A DNA stretch of 64,000 bases from Streptomyces sp. 130 (GCF_007096885.1 NZ_VJNO01000007.1:62001-126000), one strand, 5' to 3'. Positions 1 through 8,284 are shown, numbered from the stretch's first letter. Translations and numbers: made by a program. Notes: generated from the sequence alone by a model not told the origin.

Positions 1-391
1 AGACGTCGGCCATGACCAGCGCGCCCGCCGCGTGGACCGCCTCGACCAGCTCCGCGAACGTCGAGCCGTCGGGGCGCGGCCGGTCGGTGGCGTCCGCCGC
101 GACGACGGCCGCCCCGGCCTCCGCGACCGCGAGGGCGTGCCGGACGGTCGGCGTGATGTAGACGCCGAGGTCGCCGTCCTTCCACAGCCCGACGACCGGC
201 AGGTCCACGGCGGCGGTGATCGCGGCGACGACCTCCGGCTCGTTGGCCCGGATCGCCGCGCCGCCGCCGGCCGCCGCCGACCGGGCCAGCCGCACCAGCG
301 TGGCGGTGTCCCGCATCGGGTCGCCCGGAGGCGCCTGGCAGGACACGATCAGCTTGCCCCGGAGGGCGGCGGCCAGTTCCTGTGCGTTCAT
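1..391 (-). CDS. nanE: N-acetylmannosamine-6-phosphate 2-epimerase, C-terminus outside window
   Basis: Converts ManNAc-6-phosphate to GlcNAc-6-phosphate, the cytoplasmic step that joins sialic-acid breakdown to amino-sugar metabolism. About 130 codons are visible, beginning MNAQELAAALRGKLIVSCQA; the rest lies beyond the left edge. The IVSCQA strand, the RANEPEVV segment and the later LPVVGLWKDGDLGVYITPT and VVAADATDRPRP segments are typical of the NanE TIM barrel, the last containing the usual DAT-R-RPDG motif. The ATG at 391 overlaps the TGA of the upstream kinase (ATGA), so translation is probably coupled to it. The context (kinase plus lyase) supports the assignment strongly. Confidence 0.9.
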   Translation of the reverse strand, partial: MNAQELAAALRGKLIVSCQAPPGDPMRDTATLVRLARSAAAGGGAAIRANEPEVVAAITAAVDLPVVGLWKDGDLGVYITPTVRHALAVAEAGAAVVAADATDRPRPDGSTFAELVEAVHAAGALVMADV

Positions 392-1566
392 CGAAGAGCT
401 CCCGGGTGGTGGAGGGGACTGGTGAGGGTGAGGGCCGCCGCGCCGAGCACGGCCGCGTCGTGGCCGAAGAGCGGGGCGTGCGGGACGAGCCCGCGCAGCG
501 GCGCCATCAGCTCGGCCGCGAAAGCGTCGCGCAGCGCCTCGGTGTACAGCGGCCCGATGCGCGGGACCCCGCCGCCGACGACGACGCGGTCGGGCCCGAG
601 GGCGTTGGCGAGCCCGCCGAGCACCCGCCCGGCGGCCGAGGCGCCCGTGGTGATCGCGGTGACGGCCTCCGCGTCGCCCTCGGCGGCGCGCGCGGCGACC
701 GTCTCCAGGCGGTCCACGGGCGCGCCGGTCAGCCGCTCGTAGTGGGCGGCGATCCCGGGCCCGGAGGCGATGACCTCCAGATGGCCGGCGGCCCCGCAGG
801 TGCAGGGCAGCCCGGCCGCCTCCGGGCTCGGCAGGTGGCCCAGGTGCCCGGCGATGCCGGCCGCGCCGTGCACCATCCGGCCGTCCGCCGCGAGCGCGCC
901 GCCGACGCCCGTCCCGATCGCCGCGAACAGCAGCGAGGCGTGGCCGCCGTGCTCGGCGCGCAGCGCGTCCAGCTCCGGGCCCGCCGTGGCGCGGACGTCG
1001 TTGTCGCAGGCCACCGCGTATCCGGTGCGGTCCGCCAGGCCGGTGCCCAGCGGGGTCCCGGCCCAGCCCCGGATCGCGTCGGTGGCGCTGGTGACCGTGC
1101 CGGTACGGGGATCGATCACCCCGGCCGCCGCGACGCCGAGCACGGACGCGGTGCGGCCGGGGTCGACCTCGGCGACGGCCGCCGCGAGCGCGTCGAGCAC
1201 CGCCGCCGCGCCGCTGCGGGCCGGAGTGGGCCGGGAGCACCGGGCCGTCACCGTGCCGTCCGCGCCGAACAGCGCGGCGGCGATCTTCGTACCGCCCAGA
1301 TCCAGACCGACGACCGGCCGCCGCTCCGGAAGCGCCACGGGGGCCGCCATCGCGGCCGTCGCGGGGCCCGTCGTGGGACCCGCCCCCGCAGCCGCCCCTG
1401 CGGCCGTCACCGGAGCCGTCACGGGGCCCGTCATGGGACCCGCCCCCGCAGCCGCCCCCGCGGCCGTCATCGGAGCCGTCACGGGGGCCGTCGTGGGACC
1501 CGCCCCCGCAGCCGCCCCCGCGGCCGTCATCGAACCCGCCCCCGCGGCCGTCACCGGAGCCGTCAT
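388..1566 (-). CDS. nanK: ROK-family N-acetylmannosamine kinase
   Basis: Phosphorylates ManNAc to ManNAc-6-phosphate with ATP. The ROK nucleotide loop VGLDLGGTKIAAALFG is clear. The motif that is GEIGH in glucokinases reads AGHLGH here, as in E. coli NanK (AGHIGH), and EVIASGPGIA and GHDAAVLGAAAL also resemble NanK. The zinc motif reads CTCGAAGHLE, with His where the last Cys is usual. The ATG at 1566 overlaps the nanA stop (ATGA) and gives 392 residues, but the first 72 are Ala/Gly/Pro/Thr repeats. An in-frame ATG at 1350 (MAAPVALPERR) gives 320 residues, the normal family length. The coupled start is preferred; the shorter one is a real alternative. Confidence 0.85.
   Translation of the reverse strand: MTAPVTAAGAGSMTAAGAAAGAGPTTAPVTAPMTAAGAAAGAGPMTGPVTAPVTAAGAAAGAGPTTGPATAAMAAPVALPERRPVVGLDLGGTKIAAALFGADGTVTARCSRPTPARSGAAAVLDALAAAVAEVDPGRTASVLGVAAAGVIDPRTGTVTSATDAIRGWAGTPLGTGLADRTGYAVACDNDVRATAGPELDALRAEHGGHASLLFAAIGTGVGGALAADGRMVHGAAGIAGHLGHLPSPEAAGLPCTCGAAGHLEVIASGPGIAAHYERLTGAPVDRLETVAARAAEGDAEAVTAITTGASAAGRVLGGLANALGPDRVVVGGGVPRIGPLYTEALRDAFAAELMAPLRGLVPHAPLFGHDAAVLGAAALTLTSPLHHPGALR
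1361..1560. repeat. 60-bp tandem repeat, about three copies, in the nanK N-terminal extension
   Basis: Blocks at 1381-1440, 1441-1500 and 1501-1560 are near-identical with an exact 60-base period; the unit's last 20 bases also occur at 1361-1380. Sixty bases is 20 codons, so copy number can change without shifting the nanK frame. The encoded unit is rich in Ala, Gly, Pro and Thr (GAAAGAGP with TAPVTA). It lies upstream of the conserved kinase fold. Confidence 0.85.
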
Positions 1567-2522
1567 CGGACCGGCGGCAGGCCCGCGTCGCGCAGCCGCC
1601 CGGAGACGTACGCGACGGACTCCGCCGACAGCTGGATCTGCGGGAACACCGTGTCGCCGCACTCGATGACCCCGAGCAGCTGCAGCGCCGCCTTGAACGA
1701 GCCGAGCGCCGACGAGCTGCGGCCCATGTCCGCCTCCGGGCCCGCGTCGACCATCGCGAACAGCTCGACCAACCGCTCCTGCTCCTTGGCCGCCAGCGAC
1801 CAGTCACCGGCGCGCGCGGCTTCGTAGAGCCGTACGTAACCGGCCGGGTCGACATTGCCGATGCCCGGGACGACCCCGTCGGCGCCGGCCAGCAGGGCCG
1901 CGTCCACGGTCAGTTCGGAACCGGTGAGGATGCTGAAGCCCGGCACCGGTCCGTGCGCCCGGCCCTCGCGGCCGCCGAGCTCCACGACGAGCCGGCGCAG
2001 CCCGCCCTCGTCGCCGCTGCTGTCCTTGAGGCCGGCCAGCGTGCCGTCCTCGGCCAGTTCGCGGACCAGGGCGGCGGAGAGCTTGCTGTGCACGGCGACC
2101 GGGATGTCGTACGCGAACAGCGGCAGGTCCACCTCGGCGCGCAGCCGGCGGAAGTGCGCGGCGATCTCGCGCGGGTGGGTGCGGGTGTAGAAGGGCGCGG
2201 TCGCGACCAGGGCGTCCGCGCCGAGGCCGGCGGCGGCCCTGGCGTGCTCGGCGACCCGGGACGTGGTGGTGTCGATGACCCCGGCGAGGACCGGGACCCG
2301 GCCGTCGGTGGCGTTGACGACGGTCTCCAGGACCGTGGCGCGCTGCTCGTCGGTGAGGTAGGCGACCTCGCTGGTCGACCCGAGGGCGAACAGCCCGTGC
2401 ACGCCGCCGCCGATGAGGTGTTCCACGAGCCGGGCGAGCGAGGCGGTGTCGATCTCCCCGTGCGAATCGAGCGGGGTGCAGACCGGCGGGACGACGCCGC
2501 GCAGCGGTGCGGGCAGGGACAT
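1563..2522 (-). CDS. nanA: N-acetylneuraminate lyase / DapA-superfamily aldolase (paralogue 1)
   Basis: Predicted to cleave N-acetylneuraminate to ManNAc and pyruvate through a Schiff base. The 319-residue class I aldolase has the DHDPS/NAL pattern: PPVCTPL near the start, a pyruvate-binding loop FALGSTSEVAYLT (about 45-57), Tyr138 in FAYDIP and the Schiff-base Lys166 in GLKDSSGD. Family members also include dihydrodipicolinate synthase and sugar-acid aldolases; placement directly before nanK and nanE favours the sialate lyase. It is the first gene of the minus-strand operon, with GGAG seven bases before the ATG. A close paralogue ends the ABC operon at 15034-15969. Confidence 0.85.
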   Translation of the reverse strand: MSLPAPLRGVVPPVCTPLDSHGEIDTASLARLVEHLIGGGVHGLFALGSTSEVAYLTDEQRATVLETVVNATDGRVPVLAGVIDTTTSRVAEHARAAAGLGADALVATAPFYTRTHPREIAAHFRRLRAEVDLPLFAYDIPVAVHSKLSAALVRELAEDGTLAGLKDSSGDEGGLRRLVVELGGREGRAHGPVPGFSILTGSELTVDAALLAGADGVVPGIGNVDPAGYVRLYEAARAGDWSLAAKEQERLVELFAMVDAGPEADMGRSSSALGSFKAALQLLGVIECGDTVFPQIQLSAESVAYVSGRLRDAGLPPVR

Positions 2523-2540
2523 AGGAAGGCTCCAGACGTG

Positions 2541-2562
2541 AGACGTAAGATGTCTTATGTCT
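2541..2562. promoter_or_regulatory. Palindromic operator between nanA and the first gntR
   Basis: A 22-base imperfect palindrome, AGAC-x-TAAGA-xx-TCTTA-x-GTCT, sits between the divergent nanA (start 2522) and gntR (start 2626). Its length and position fit an autoregulating FadR-type GntR dimer site controlling the nan operon. Its sequence differs from the two operators near the second GntR gene, so the regulators probably recognise different sites. Confidence 0.7.
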
Positions 2563-2625
2563 GCGGTACCTTAATCAGACGCTCCTGCGAACGGTCAAGG
2601 GGCACCAGCACCTCGGGAGGACGTT

Positions 2626-3315
2626 GTGGCGCGGCCCACCATGGCTCAGGACATCGAGCGCAGGGTCAAGGAGCTCATCCTGGAGCGCGGCCTCGCCCCC
2701 GGCGACGTCCTGCCCACCGAGACCGAGCTGATGGACCTCTTCGAGGCCGGCCGGGTCTCCGTGCGCGAGGCCCTGAAGTCGCTCCAGGCGGTCAAGGTCG
2801 TGGAGATCCGCCGGGGTTACGGGACCTTCGTGGGCTCGCTCTCCCTGTCGCCGTTCGCCGAGGGCCTGGCCTTCCGGGCGGCCGTCCGCCACCGCCAGGG
2901 CGAACCGGGCCTGGCCGAGCTGATGAAGGTGCGCGAGGCGCTGGAGGCCGGGCTCGTCGGGTCCGTCGCGGCCGGCGTTCCGGAGGAAGACCTCGGCGTG
3001 CTGCGCGCGCTCGTCGCGAAGATGGAGGCCGAGGCGGCGGACGGCGGCCGGGTCGCCCGCGCCACGGACCGGGCCTTCCACCTCGCGCTCTACGCCGGGC
3101 TCGACAACCACCTGCTCAGCGAGGTGCTGGACGCCTTCTGGGCCGCGATGGACCGGGTGCGCGAGGACTTCGACGACGGCCACCAGGACCCGTGGGTCAC
3201 CTGCCGCCAGCACCGCGAGATCGTGGAGGCGGTGGCGGCGGCCGACGGGGAGCGCGCGGTCCGGGCCATGCGCACCCACTTCGACGGCATCCGGGACCGG
3301 CTGACCGCGGGGTGA
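2626..3315 (+). CDS. GntR-family (FadR/FCD) transcriptional regulator
   Basis: A 229-residue dimeric regulator. Residues about 10-75 form the winged helix (GDVLPTETELMDLF, VSVREALKSLQ, RRGYGTFVG). The rest is an all-helical FCD ligand domain with the expected Asp and His residues (DRAFHLALY and CRQHREIVEAV). The GTG start at 2626 is set by GGGAGG ending six bases before it. It is divergent from nanA-nanK-nanE with a palindrome between them, so it most likely represses that operon and itself, with a sialic-acid pathway intermediate as ligand. The ligand is an inference. Confidence 0.85.
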   Translation: MARPTMAQDIERRVKELILERGLAPGDVLPTETELMDLFEAGRVSVREALKSLQAVKVVEIRRGYGTFVGSLSLSPFAEGLAFRAAVRHRQGEPGLAELMKVREALEAGLVGSVAAGVPEEDLGVLRALVAKMEAEAADGGRVARATDRAFHLALYAGLDNHLLSEVLDAFWAAMDRVREDFDDGHQDPWVTCRQHREIVEAVAAADGERAVRAMRTHFDGIRDRLTAG

Positions 3316-3322
3316 CGGGGGC

Positions 3323-3904
3323 TCAGGGCTCGCCCGTGACCGCCCTGACCGCCATGCGCACCGCGCGCTCGGAGACCGCCGCGCAGTCGTCGCCCGCCTC
3401 GATCGCCGTCGTGGCGGCGTTCACGATGCCCTGGAGCAGGACCGCCGTGCGGCGCGGGTCCTCCTCGCCCAGCTCGGTGAGCGCCTCGGTCAGCGGCGTG
3501 AGCAGCGCCCCGTGCACCCGGCCCGCGCTCTCCCGTACCAGCTTCGCGTCCCGCACCCCCGCCAGCGCCCGCGCGATCCGGTGCTCACCGGTCCGCACCA
3601 GCTCGAGCTGCGCCGACACATACGCGGCGATCCGCTCCCGGGGCGTGCGCGCCGCCGCCATCCCGGCCTCGATGGCGTCCGTCCAGCGGGGCAGCGCGTC
3701 CTCGACCACGGCCGCGAAGAGCTCCGGCCGGCCCGGGAAGTACTTGTAGACGCTGTTGCGCGCCAGGCCCGTGGCCCGGGCCACCGCCGCGAAGGTGACC
3801 GCCTCCGCGTCGCCGCCCTCCAGCAGCTCGCGCGCCGCCCGCACCAGGGCCAGCCGCTGCTGGGCGTGGTGCTCGGCGACCGTGGCGGCGCTGATCCGGG
3901 GCAT
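3323..3904 (-). CDS. TetR-family transcriptional regulator
   Basis: A 193-residue TetR repressor. The N-terminal HTH is clear (VTFAAVARATGLARNSVYKYFPGRPELFAAVV, about 35-65, described here in two parts of one motif). The C-terminal helical domain is unassigned. It is divergent from an ABC permease/ATPase pair, and the intergenic region holds two inverted copies of a 20-base site, so it probably represses the exporter and itself. It ends 7 bases from the convergent gntR. Nothing ties it to sialic acid; it looks like an insertion within the island. Confidence 0.87.
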   Translation of the reverse strand: MPRISAATVAEHHAQQRLALVRAARELLEGGDAEAVTFAAVARATGLARNSVYKYFPGRPELFAAVVEDALPRWTDAIEAGMAAARTPRERIAAYVSAQLELVRTGEHRIARALAGVRDAKLVRESAGRVHGALLTPLTEALTELGEEDPRRTAVLLQGIVNAATTAIEAGDDCAAVSERAVRMAVRAVTGEP

Positions 3905-3950
3905 CCGCCCAGTCTAGAAGCCCCGCGCCCCCGTTGGACCGGCCCCCACT

Positions 3951-4000
3951 TAGGGACGGTGTGTCCCCATCATCTATGTTGGCGACGCACCGTCCCTAAA
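3951..4000. promoter_or_regulatory. Paired inverted TetR-type operators
   Basis: TTAGGGACGGTG at 3951-3962 is exactly inverted as CACCGTCCCTAA at 3989-4000. Extended to 20 bases, 3951-3970 and the complement of 3981-4000 match at 18 positions. Each copy contains a smaller dyad, GGGAC-N5-GTCCC in the first copy. The pair lies between the tetR start (3904) and the exporter permease start (4024), with a TATGTT-like -10 between the arms. Confidence 0.75.
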
Positions 4001-4023
4001 CCGATACCCCGAAGGGAACCGCC

Positions 4024-5139
4024 GTGTTCCTCGCACTGCTGGAGCTGCGCGCCGCCCGAGGGCGCTTCGCGCTCATGGGCTCCGTCGTGGTGCTCGTCGC
4101 CGCCCTCGTCGGCATCGTCTCCGGTTTCACCACCGGACTCGGCGACGACACCGTCTCGGCCCTGCGCGCGCTGCCCGCCTCCCACCTGGTCTTCTCGTCC
4201 GACGCCCGCTCCGACCAGTTCGCCCGGAGCCTCCTCGACGCCAGGACCGCCGCCGCCTGGCGTACGGACGCGGGCACCGACGCCACGCCGCTCGGCGTCT
4301 CCATCACCCGCGGCACGACCGACCGGGGCGCCGAGGTCGACCTCGCCGCCTTCGGGGTCGAGCCGGACGGCTTCCTCAGCCCCGCCGTCACCGGCGGCAG
4401 CCGGCTCACCACGGCCGACGCCGGCACCGTCGTGATCTCCGACGCGCTCACCGACGAGGGGGTGGCCGTCGGCGACACCCTCGTCATCGACCGCCTCGGC
4501 GTCCGGCTCCGCGTCGTCGGGACCACCGGACGCCTGAGCTACGGCCATGTGCCCGCCGCCTACGTGCCGCTGAAGACCTGGCAGCGCATCCGGTTCAGCA
4601 CGCCCGGCGCCCCCGCCGCCGCAGCCGTCCCCGACGAGATCAGCGCCCTGGCGCTGCGCACCCCGCCCGCCACCCCGGCGGCGGACCTGGACGAGCGCCA
4701 CTCCACCACCACGCTCACCAGGCAGGAGGCGTACGAGGCGGCCCCCGGCTACACCGGGGAGCGCGTCACGATGACCTCGATCCAGGTCTTCCTCTACCTG
4801 ATCGCCCCGCTCGTCGTCGGCGCCTTCTTCGCCGTCTGGACCGTGCAGCGCGGACCCGAACTCGCCCTGCTCCGCGCCCTCGGCGCCTCCCGCCGGCGGC
4901 TGCTCGCCCACACCGTCGTCCAGGCGGCCCTGGTCGTCGTGGCCGGCACCGCCCTCGGCGCCGTCCTCGCGGCGGCGGTCGGCCTGCTCGTCGGGGAGCA
5001 GGTGCCCTTCAGCCTGCCGGCCACCACCCTCGTCACCACCATGTGCACCGTCGCGGCCGTGGGGCTCGCCGGCACCGCGCTCACCCTGCGGCGGGTCACC
5101 GCCGCCGACCCGTTGACCATGCTGGGAGCCAACCGATGA
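4024..5139 (+). CDS. ABC transporter permease, FtsX/MacB-like
   Basis: A 371-residue membrane subunit of an exporter-type ABC system. It has one N-terminal membrane segment (about 19-40, LMGSVVVLVAALVGIVSGF), a large extracytoplasmic domain and three C-terminal segments (VFLYLIAPLVVGAFFAVWTV; LVVVAGTALGAVLAAAVGLLV; TTMCTVAAVGLAGTALTL). That is the FtsX/MacB four-segment plan. GTG start at 4024 follows GAAGGGA. The ATPase gene overlaps its stop by ATGA. Substrate unknown; LolD/MacB-type pairs often export peptides, drugs or lipoproteins. Confidence 0.85.
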   Translation: MFLALLELRAARGRFALMGSVVVLVAALVGIVSGFTTGLGDDTVSALRALPASHLVFSSDARSDQFARSLLDARTAAAWRTDAGTDATPLGVSITRGTTDRGAEVDLAAFGVEPDGFLSPAVTGGSRLTTADAGTVVISDALTDEGVAVGDTLVIDRLGVRLRVVGTTGRLSYGHVPAAYVPLKTWQRIRFSTPGAPAAAAVPDEISALALRTPPATPAADLDERHSTTTLTRQEAYEAAPGYTGERVTMTSIQVFLYLIAPLVVGAFFAVWTVQRGPELALLRALGASRRRLLAHTVVQAALVVVAGTALGAVLAAAVGLLVGEQVPFSLPATTLVTTMCTVAAVGLAGTALTLRRVTAADPLTMLGANR

Positions 5140-5816
5140 ACGCCCCGACGCCCCGCACGCTCGAACTGGACGGCGTCACCGTCTCCTTCGGGCGGGGCGA
5201 CACCCGTACCACCGTCTTCGAGGGCCTGGCCCTCACCTTCGAACCGGGCGTGCTGACCGCCCTCGTCGGCCCCTCCGGCTCCGGCAAGTCCTCGCTGCTG
5301 GCCGTGGCGGGCGCCCTGCTGCGGCCCTCGGCCGGCCGGGTCCTGCTCGGCGGCGACGACCTGGCGGCCCTCACCGACGCCGGGCGCGCCCGGGTCCGCC
5401 GCGACCACATCGGCTACATGTTCCAGAGCGGCAACCTGCTCTCCGCCCTCCCCGCGGTCGAACAGCTCCTGGCCGCCGCGTACATCGGCGGCCGCAGTCC
5501 CCGCACGCACCGGGCCCGGGCCGAGGAGGCGCTGCGCGCGGTCGGCCTGGGGCATCGGCTGCGCCACCGCCCCGAGCAGCTGTCCGGCGGCGAACGCCAG
5601 CGCGTCGCCCTGGCCCGCGCGCTCTTCCTGGCGCCCCGGCTGCTCCTGGTGGACGAGCCCACCGCGGCCGTCGACCGGTCCCAGGCGGGCGAGCTGGCCG
5701 CGCTGCTGGCCGAGCGCACCCGCGAGGACCACTGCGTCACCGTCGTCGCCACCCACGACCCGGCGGTCGCCGAGGCGGCCGGCCGGGTCGTGGACATGGC
5801 CACGCTGACCGCGTGA
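5136..5816 (+). CDS. ABC transporter ATP-binding protein, MacB/LolD-like
   Basis: A 226-residue ATPase partner of the preceding permease. Walker A is GPSGSGKSS (45-53), the Q-loop lies in YMFQSGNLL, the signature is LSGGERQRV, Walker B is LLLVDEPTA and the switch His is in VATHDP. The ATG at 5136 overlaps the permease TGA. It ends 12 bases from the convergent sialidase gene, leaving little room for a terminator between them. Regulation is presumably through the TetR operators upstream of the permease. Confidence 0.9.
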   Translation: MNAPTPRTLELDGVTVSFGRGDTRTTVFEGLALTFEPGVLTALVGPSGSGKSSLLAVAGALLRPSAGRVLLGGDDLAALTDAGRARVRRDHIGYMFQSGNLLSALPAVEQLLAAAYIGGRSPRTHRARAEEALRAVGLGHRLRHRPEQLSGGERQRVALARALFLAPRLLLVDEPTAAVDRSQAGELAALLAERTREDHCVTVVATHDPAVAEAAGRVVDMATLTA

Positions 5817-5828
5817 CGGGCGCGGCGG

Positions 5829-7265
5829 TTACGGCGTGACCGTCACCGTCGCGCTCCCCGACGCGGTCTTCCCGCTCGCCCGGTACGTCGCCGTCAGCCT
5901 CACGTCACCGGAGGCGCCGGCCGGGATGGTCACGGGGACCTTCACATTGGCGCCCTCGCCCGGCCCGGTCGCCGGGAACGCCACCGGCTTCGTCGTCCAG
6001 CCCGCGGGCACGGTCAGCTCGACCGTGCCCGCGTCGCGGCGGACGTCCATCCGGTTGACGACCCGGACGGTGATCTCGGCGGTCGTGCCCGCCTTCAGGG
6101 TGGCCGGCGGGGTGAGGGTGATGTCCGCGCAGGTGCCGCCGAGCCACTTCAGGTCGAACGAGGAGTAGGTGATGTGTTCGTAGTTCCCGCGTTCGTAGAG
6201 CAGCCCGAGCCGCCCGTCCGGGAGCCGGGTCAGCGTGGAGTAGGCGGCGGCGCCCGGGTCCACGACCTTCTTGATCGGCCAGGTCTTCCCGTTGTCGCAG
6301 GACATCTTGACCGTGAGGTTCTTGCGCGAGGTGGCCTCGGTGTTGCTGAACAGCAGCCAGGAGGACTGCGGGTCGGAGGCCGGCGCGTCGGGGGCGTACC
6401 GCATGACCGAGCCGTTGTTCGCCGGGTCGGGCAGCTCGGTGTCCTGGACGAACGGCGTGTACGTGACCCCGCCGTCCGAGGAGTACGCGACCGTACGGTA
6501 GGGCGCGGAGCGGTTGTTGAGCATGACCGTGCCGTCGTTCAGCTCGACGGTCTTGTTCTCGTCGCCGCCCGGACCGACCGGGGTGCCCATGTGCCACGTG
6601 TCGCCGTGGTCGTCGCTGTACGCGCTGACCGCGTAGTTGGCGCCGTTGTTCCGGATGGCGTACTGCTGGATCAGCCGGCCCCGGTGCGGGCCGTTGCGCA
6701 GCTGGATGCCCTCGCCGGACGAGGCGAACATCCCGCCCCAGGCGGGGTTCTTGATCTGCTGGGTGATCCGGCGGTGGGTCCAGGTGAGCCCGTCGTCGTC
6801 GGAGTAGCTGTAGTCGGCCTGGAGTACGTCCGGATCGGTCTCGTCGTTGCCGGTGGCCGAGCCGAAGAAGCCCTGGTTCTCACCGGCCGCGTAGAACAGG
6901 AAGATCCGCCCGGTGACCCGGTCGACCAGCAGGCTCGGGTCCCCGTAGCCCTTGGGCGCGGCGTCCTTGCGGACCACCTGCTGAGCCTGCCAGGTCGTCC
7001 CGCCGTCGGTGCTGCGCCGGAGCACGATCCCGATGTTGGACGGCAGGTCGCCCAGCGTCGGCCGGGCGTCGTACGCGGCGAGCAGGGTGCCCCTGTTCGA
7101 CGTGGTGAGGGCCGGGATGCGGTAGTGGGGGGAGCCGACGCCGTCGACGGTCAGGTCCTGGGACGTGAGCGTGCCGGGGGCGGGTGACGCGGCCTGCGCG
7201 GTGCTGGTCGTGGTGACGACCAGCAGGGCGGCGCCGAGCAGGGCGACAGGGACGGTTCGCTGCAT
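5829..7265 (-). CDS. Secreted exo-alpha-sialidase (GH33)
   Basis: Releases terminal sialic acid from glycans outside the cell. 478 residues with a Sec signal peptide (about 1-26, ending AQAA). Arg49 in YRIP is the first of the arginines that hold the sialate carboxylate; Asp73 in GDLPSN is the candidate general acid; Glu in ENKTVELNDG and Tyr in AYSTLTRLPDG match the Glu/Tyr nucleophile pair of bacterial sialidases. Asp-box repeats are visible (STDGGTTW, SDDDGLTW, SDDHGDTW, SSDGGVTY). The last ~95 residues form a beta-sandwich NEW3-like module. It lies 17 bases downstream of the acetylesterase, in one operon. Confidence 0.92.
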   Translation of the reverse strand: MQRTVPVALLGAALLVVTTTSTAQAASPAPGTLTSQDLTVDGVGSPHYRIPALTTSNRGTLLAAYDARPTLGDLPSNIGIVLRRSTDGGTTWQAQQVVRKDAAPKGYGDPSLLVDRVTGRIFLFYAAGENQGFFGSATGNDETDPDVLQADYSYSDDDGLTWTHRRITQQIKNPAWGGMFASSGEGIQLRNGPHRGRLIQQYAIRNNGANYAVSAYSDDHGDTWHMGTPVGPGGDENKTVELNDGTVMLNNRSAPYRTVAYSSDGGVTYTPFVQDTELPDPANNGSVMRYAPDAPASDPQSSWLLFSNTEATSRKNLTVKMSCDNGKTWPIKKVVDPGAAAYSTLTRLPDGRLGLLYERGNYEHITYSSFDLKWLGGTCADITLTPPATLKAGTTAEITVRVVNRMDVRRDAGTVELTVPAGWTTKPVAFPATGPGEGANVKVPVTIPAGASGDVRLTATYRASGKTASGSATVTVTP

Positions 7266-7282
7266 GGACGATCTCTCTCTCG

Positions 7283-8284
7283 TCAGGAGCGACCGGCCTG
7301 CCCCGATGACAGGCCGGTGAACAGGGAGGCCACCCAGGCCAGTTGCTCCCGCTGCTGGTACTCCGCGCCGCCCTCGTGGCCGTTGAACGGATAGACCCGT
7401 ACGTCCTTGGGCCCGGCGTAGCCGTTGTAGGCGGTGAAGCAGGTGGAGGGCGGGCAGATGTCGTCCATCATCGCGATGGAGAACAGCGCGGGGGCCGTGG
7501 CCCGGGTGGCGTGCAGTGCGGCATCGAAGTACGCGAGCGTGGCGAAGACCTGCTCGGTGCGGTCGCGGTGCAGCTTGAGGTATTCGGCGATCTCGGTGTA
7601 CGGGGGGCGCCCCGCGATCTCGGCGCCCCGGCGGACGTTGCACAGGAACGGCACGTCCGGCATGACCCCGGCGAGCCCCGGCACCAGCCCGGCGACGGCC
7701 AGCGCGATGCCGCCGCCCTGGCTGACCCCGGTCACCACGATCCGGTCCGGGTCGATCTCCGGGTGCTCCCGCACCGCGTCGACGCACCGCACCGCGTCGG
7801 TGAACAGCCGCCGGTAGTAGTACGTTCCGGGGCTCTCGACGCCCCGGGTCAGGAAGCCGGGCACCACGCCCGGAGCGCCCCCGTCCGGATCGGCGGTGGC
7901 TCCGCCGGCCGCCGCCCAGCCCTGCCCCCGGGTGTCCATCAGCAGGTGGGCGTGACCGGCCGAGGCCCACAGCAGGTTCTCGTGGGCCAGGCCCCGGCCG
8001 CGCCCGTAGCCCAGGAAATCCACCACGCAGCCCAGGGGTTCGGCCGCCCCGGCGGGCATCCGCAGCCAGCCGCGCACCGGCTGCCCGGCGAAGCCCGGGA
8101 TCGTCACGTCGTACGTGCGGATCTGGGTGAGCCCGGTGCGTACCTCGGCGAACAGGGGCTTGCCGGAGGCATGGGCGCGGGCCTCCGCCAGGGTCCGGGA
8201 CCAGAAGGCGTCGAAGTCCGCGGGGACGGGCAGCGGCGGCCGGTAGTCGCGGCAGGCGTCGAGCGAGAGGTCCGTCAACGGCAT
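7283..8284 (-). CDS. Acetylxylan esterase / cephalosporin-C deacetylase family (AXE1)
   Basis: A 333-residue alpha/beta-hydrolase of the AXE1 family, which removes O-acetyl groups from carbohydrates. The nucleophile Ser lies in GVSQGGG, the acid Asp probably in MMDDICPP and the His in FNGHEGG. No signal peptide is evident, so it is probably cytoplasmic. The ATG at 8284 follows GGAGGG. It leads the operon that ends in the sialidase and lies downstream of a GntR-type operator. Inference: it may de-acetylate O-acetylated sialic acids, since nothing else here points to xylan or cephalosporins. Confidence 0.85.
   Translation of the reverse strand: MPLTDLSLDACRDYRPPLPVPADFDAFWSRTLAEARAHASGKPLFAEVRTGLTQIRTYDVTIPGFAGQPVRGWLRMPAGAAEPLGCVVDFLGYGRGRGLAHENLLWASAGHAHLLMDTRGQGWAAAGGATADPDGGAPGVVPGFLTRGVESPGTYYYRRLFTDAVRCVDAVREHPEIDPDRIVVTGVSQGGGIALAVAGLVPGLAGVMPDVPFLCNVRRGAEIAGRPPYTEIAEYLKLHRDRTEQVFATLAYFDAALHATRATAPALFSIAMMDDICPPSTCFTAYNGYAGPKDVRVYPFNGHEGGAEYQQREQLAWVASLFTGLSSGQAGRS

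Noticed and set aside
1361..1560. CRISPR-like array
   Set aside because: The repeats are directly adjacent 60-base coding units without spacers, and no cas genes are near.
5829..7970. A 713-codon open frame that would extend the sialidase across the esterase gene
   Set aside because: The extension is Arg/Gly/Pro-rich antisense-like text from an overlapping coding frame; the signal peptide at 7265 marks the true start.
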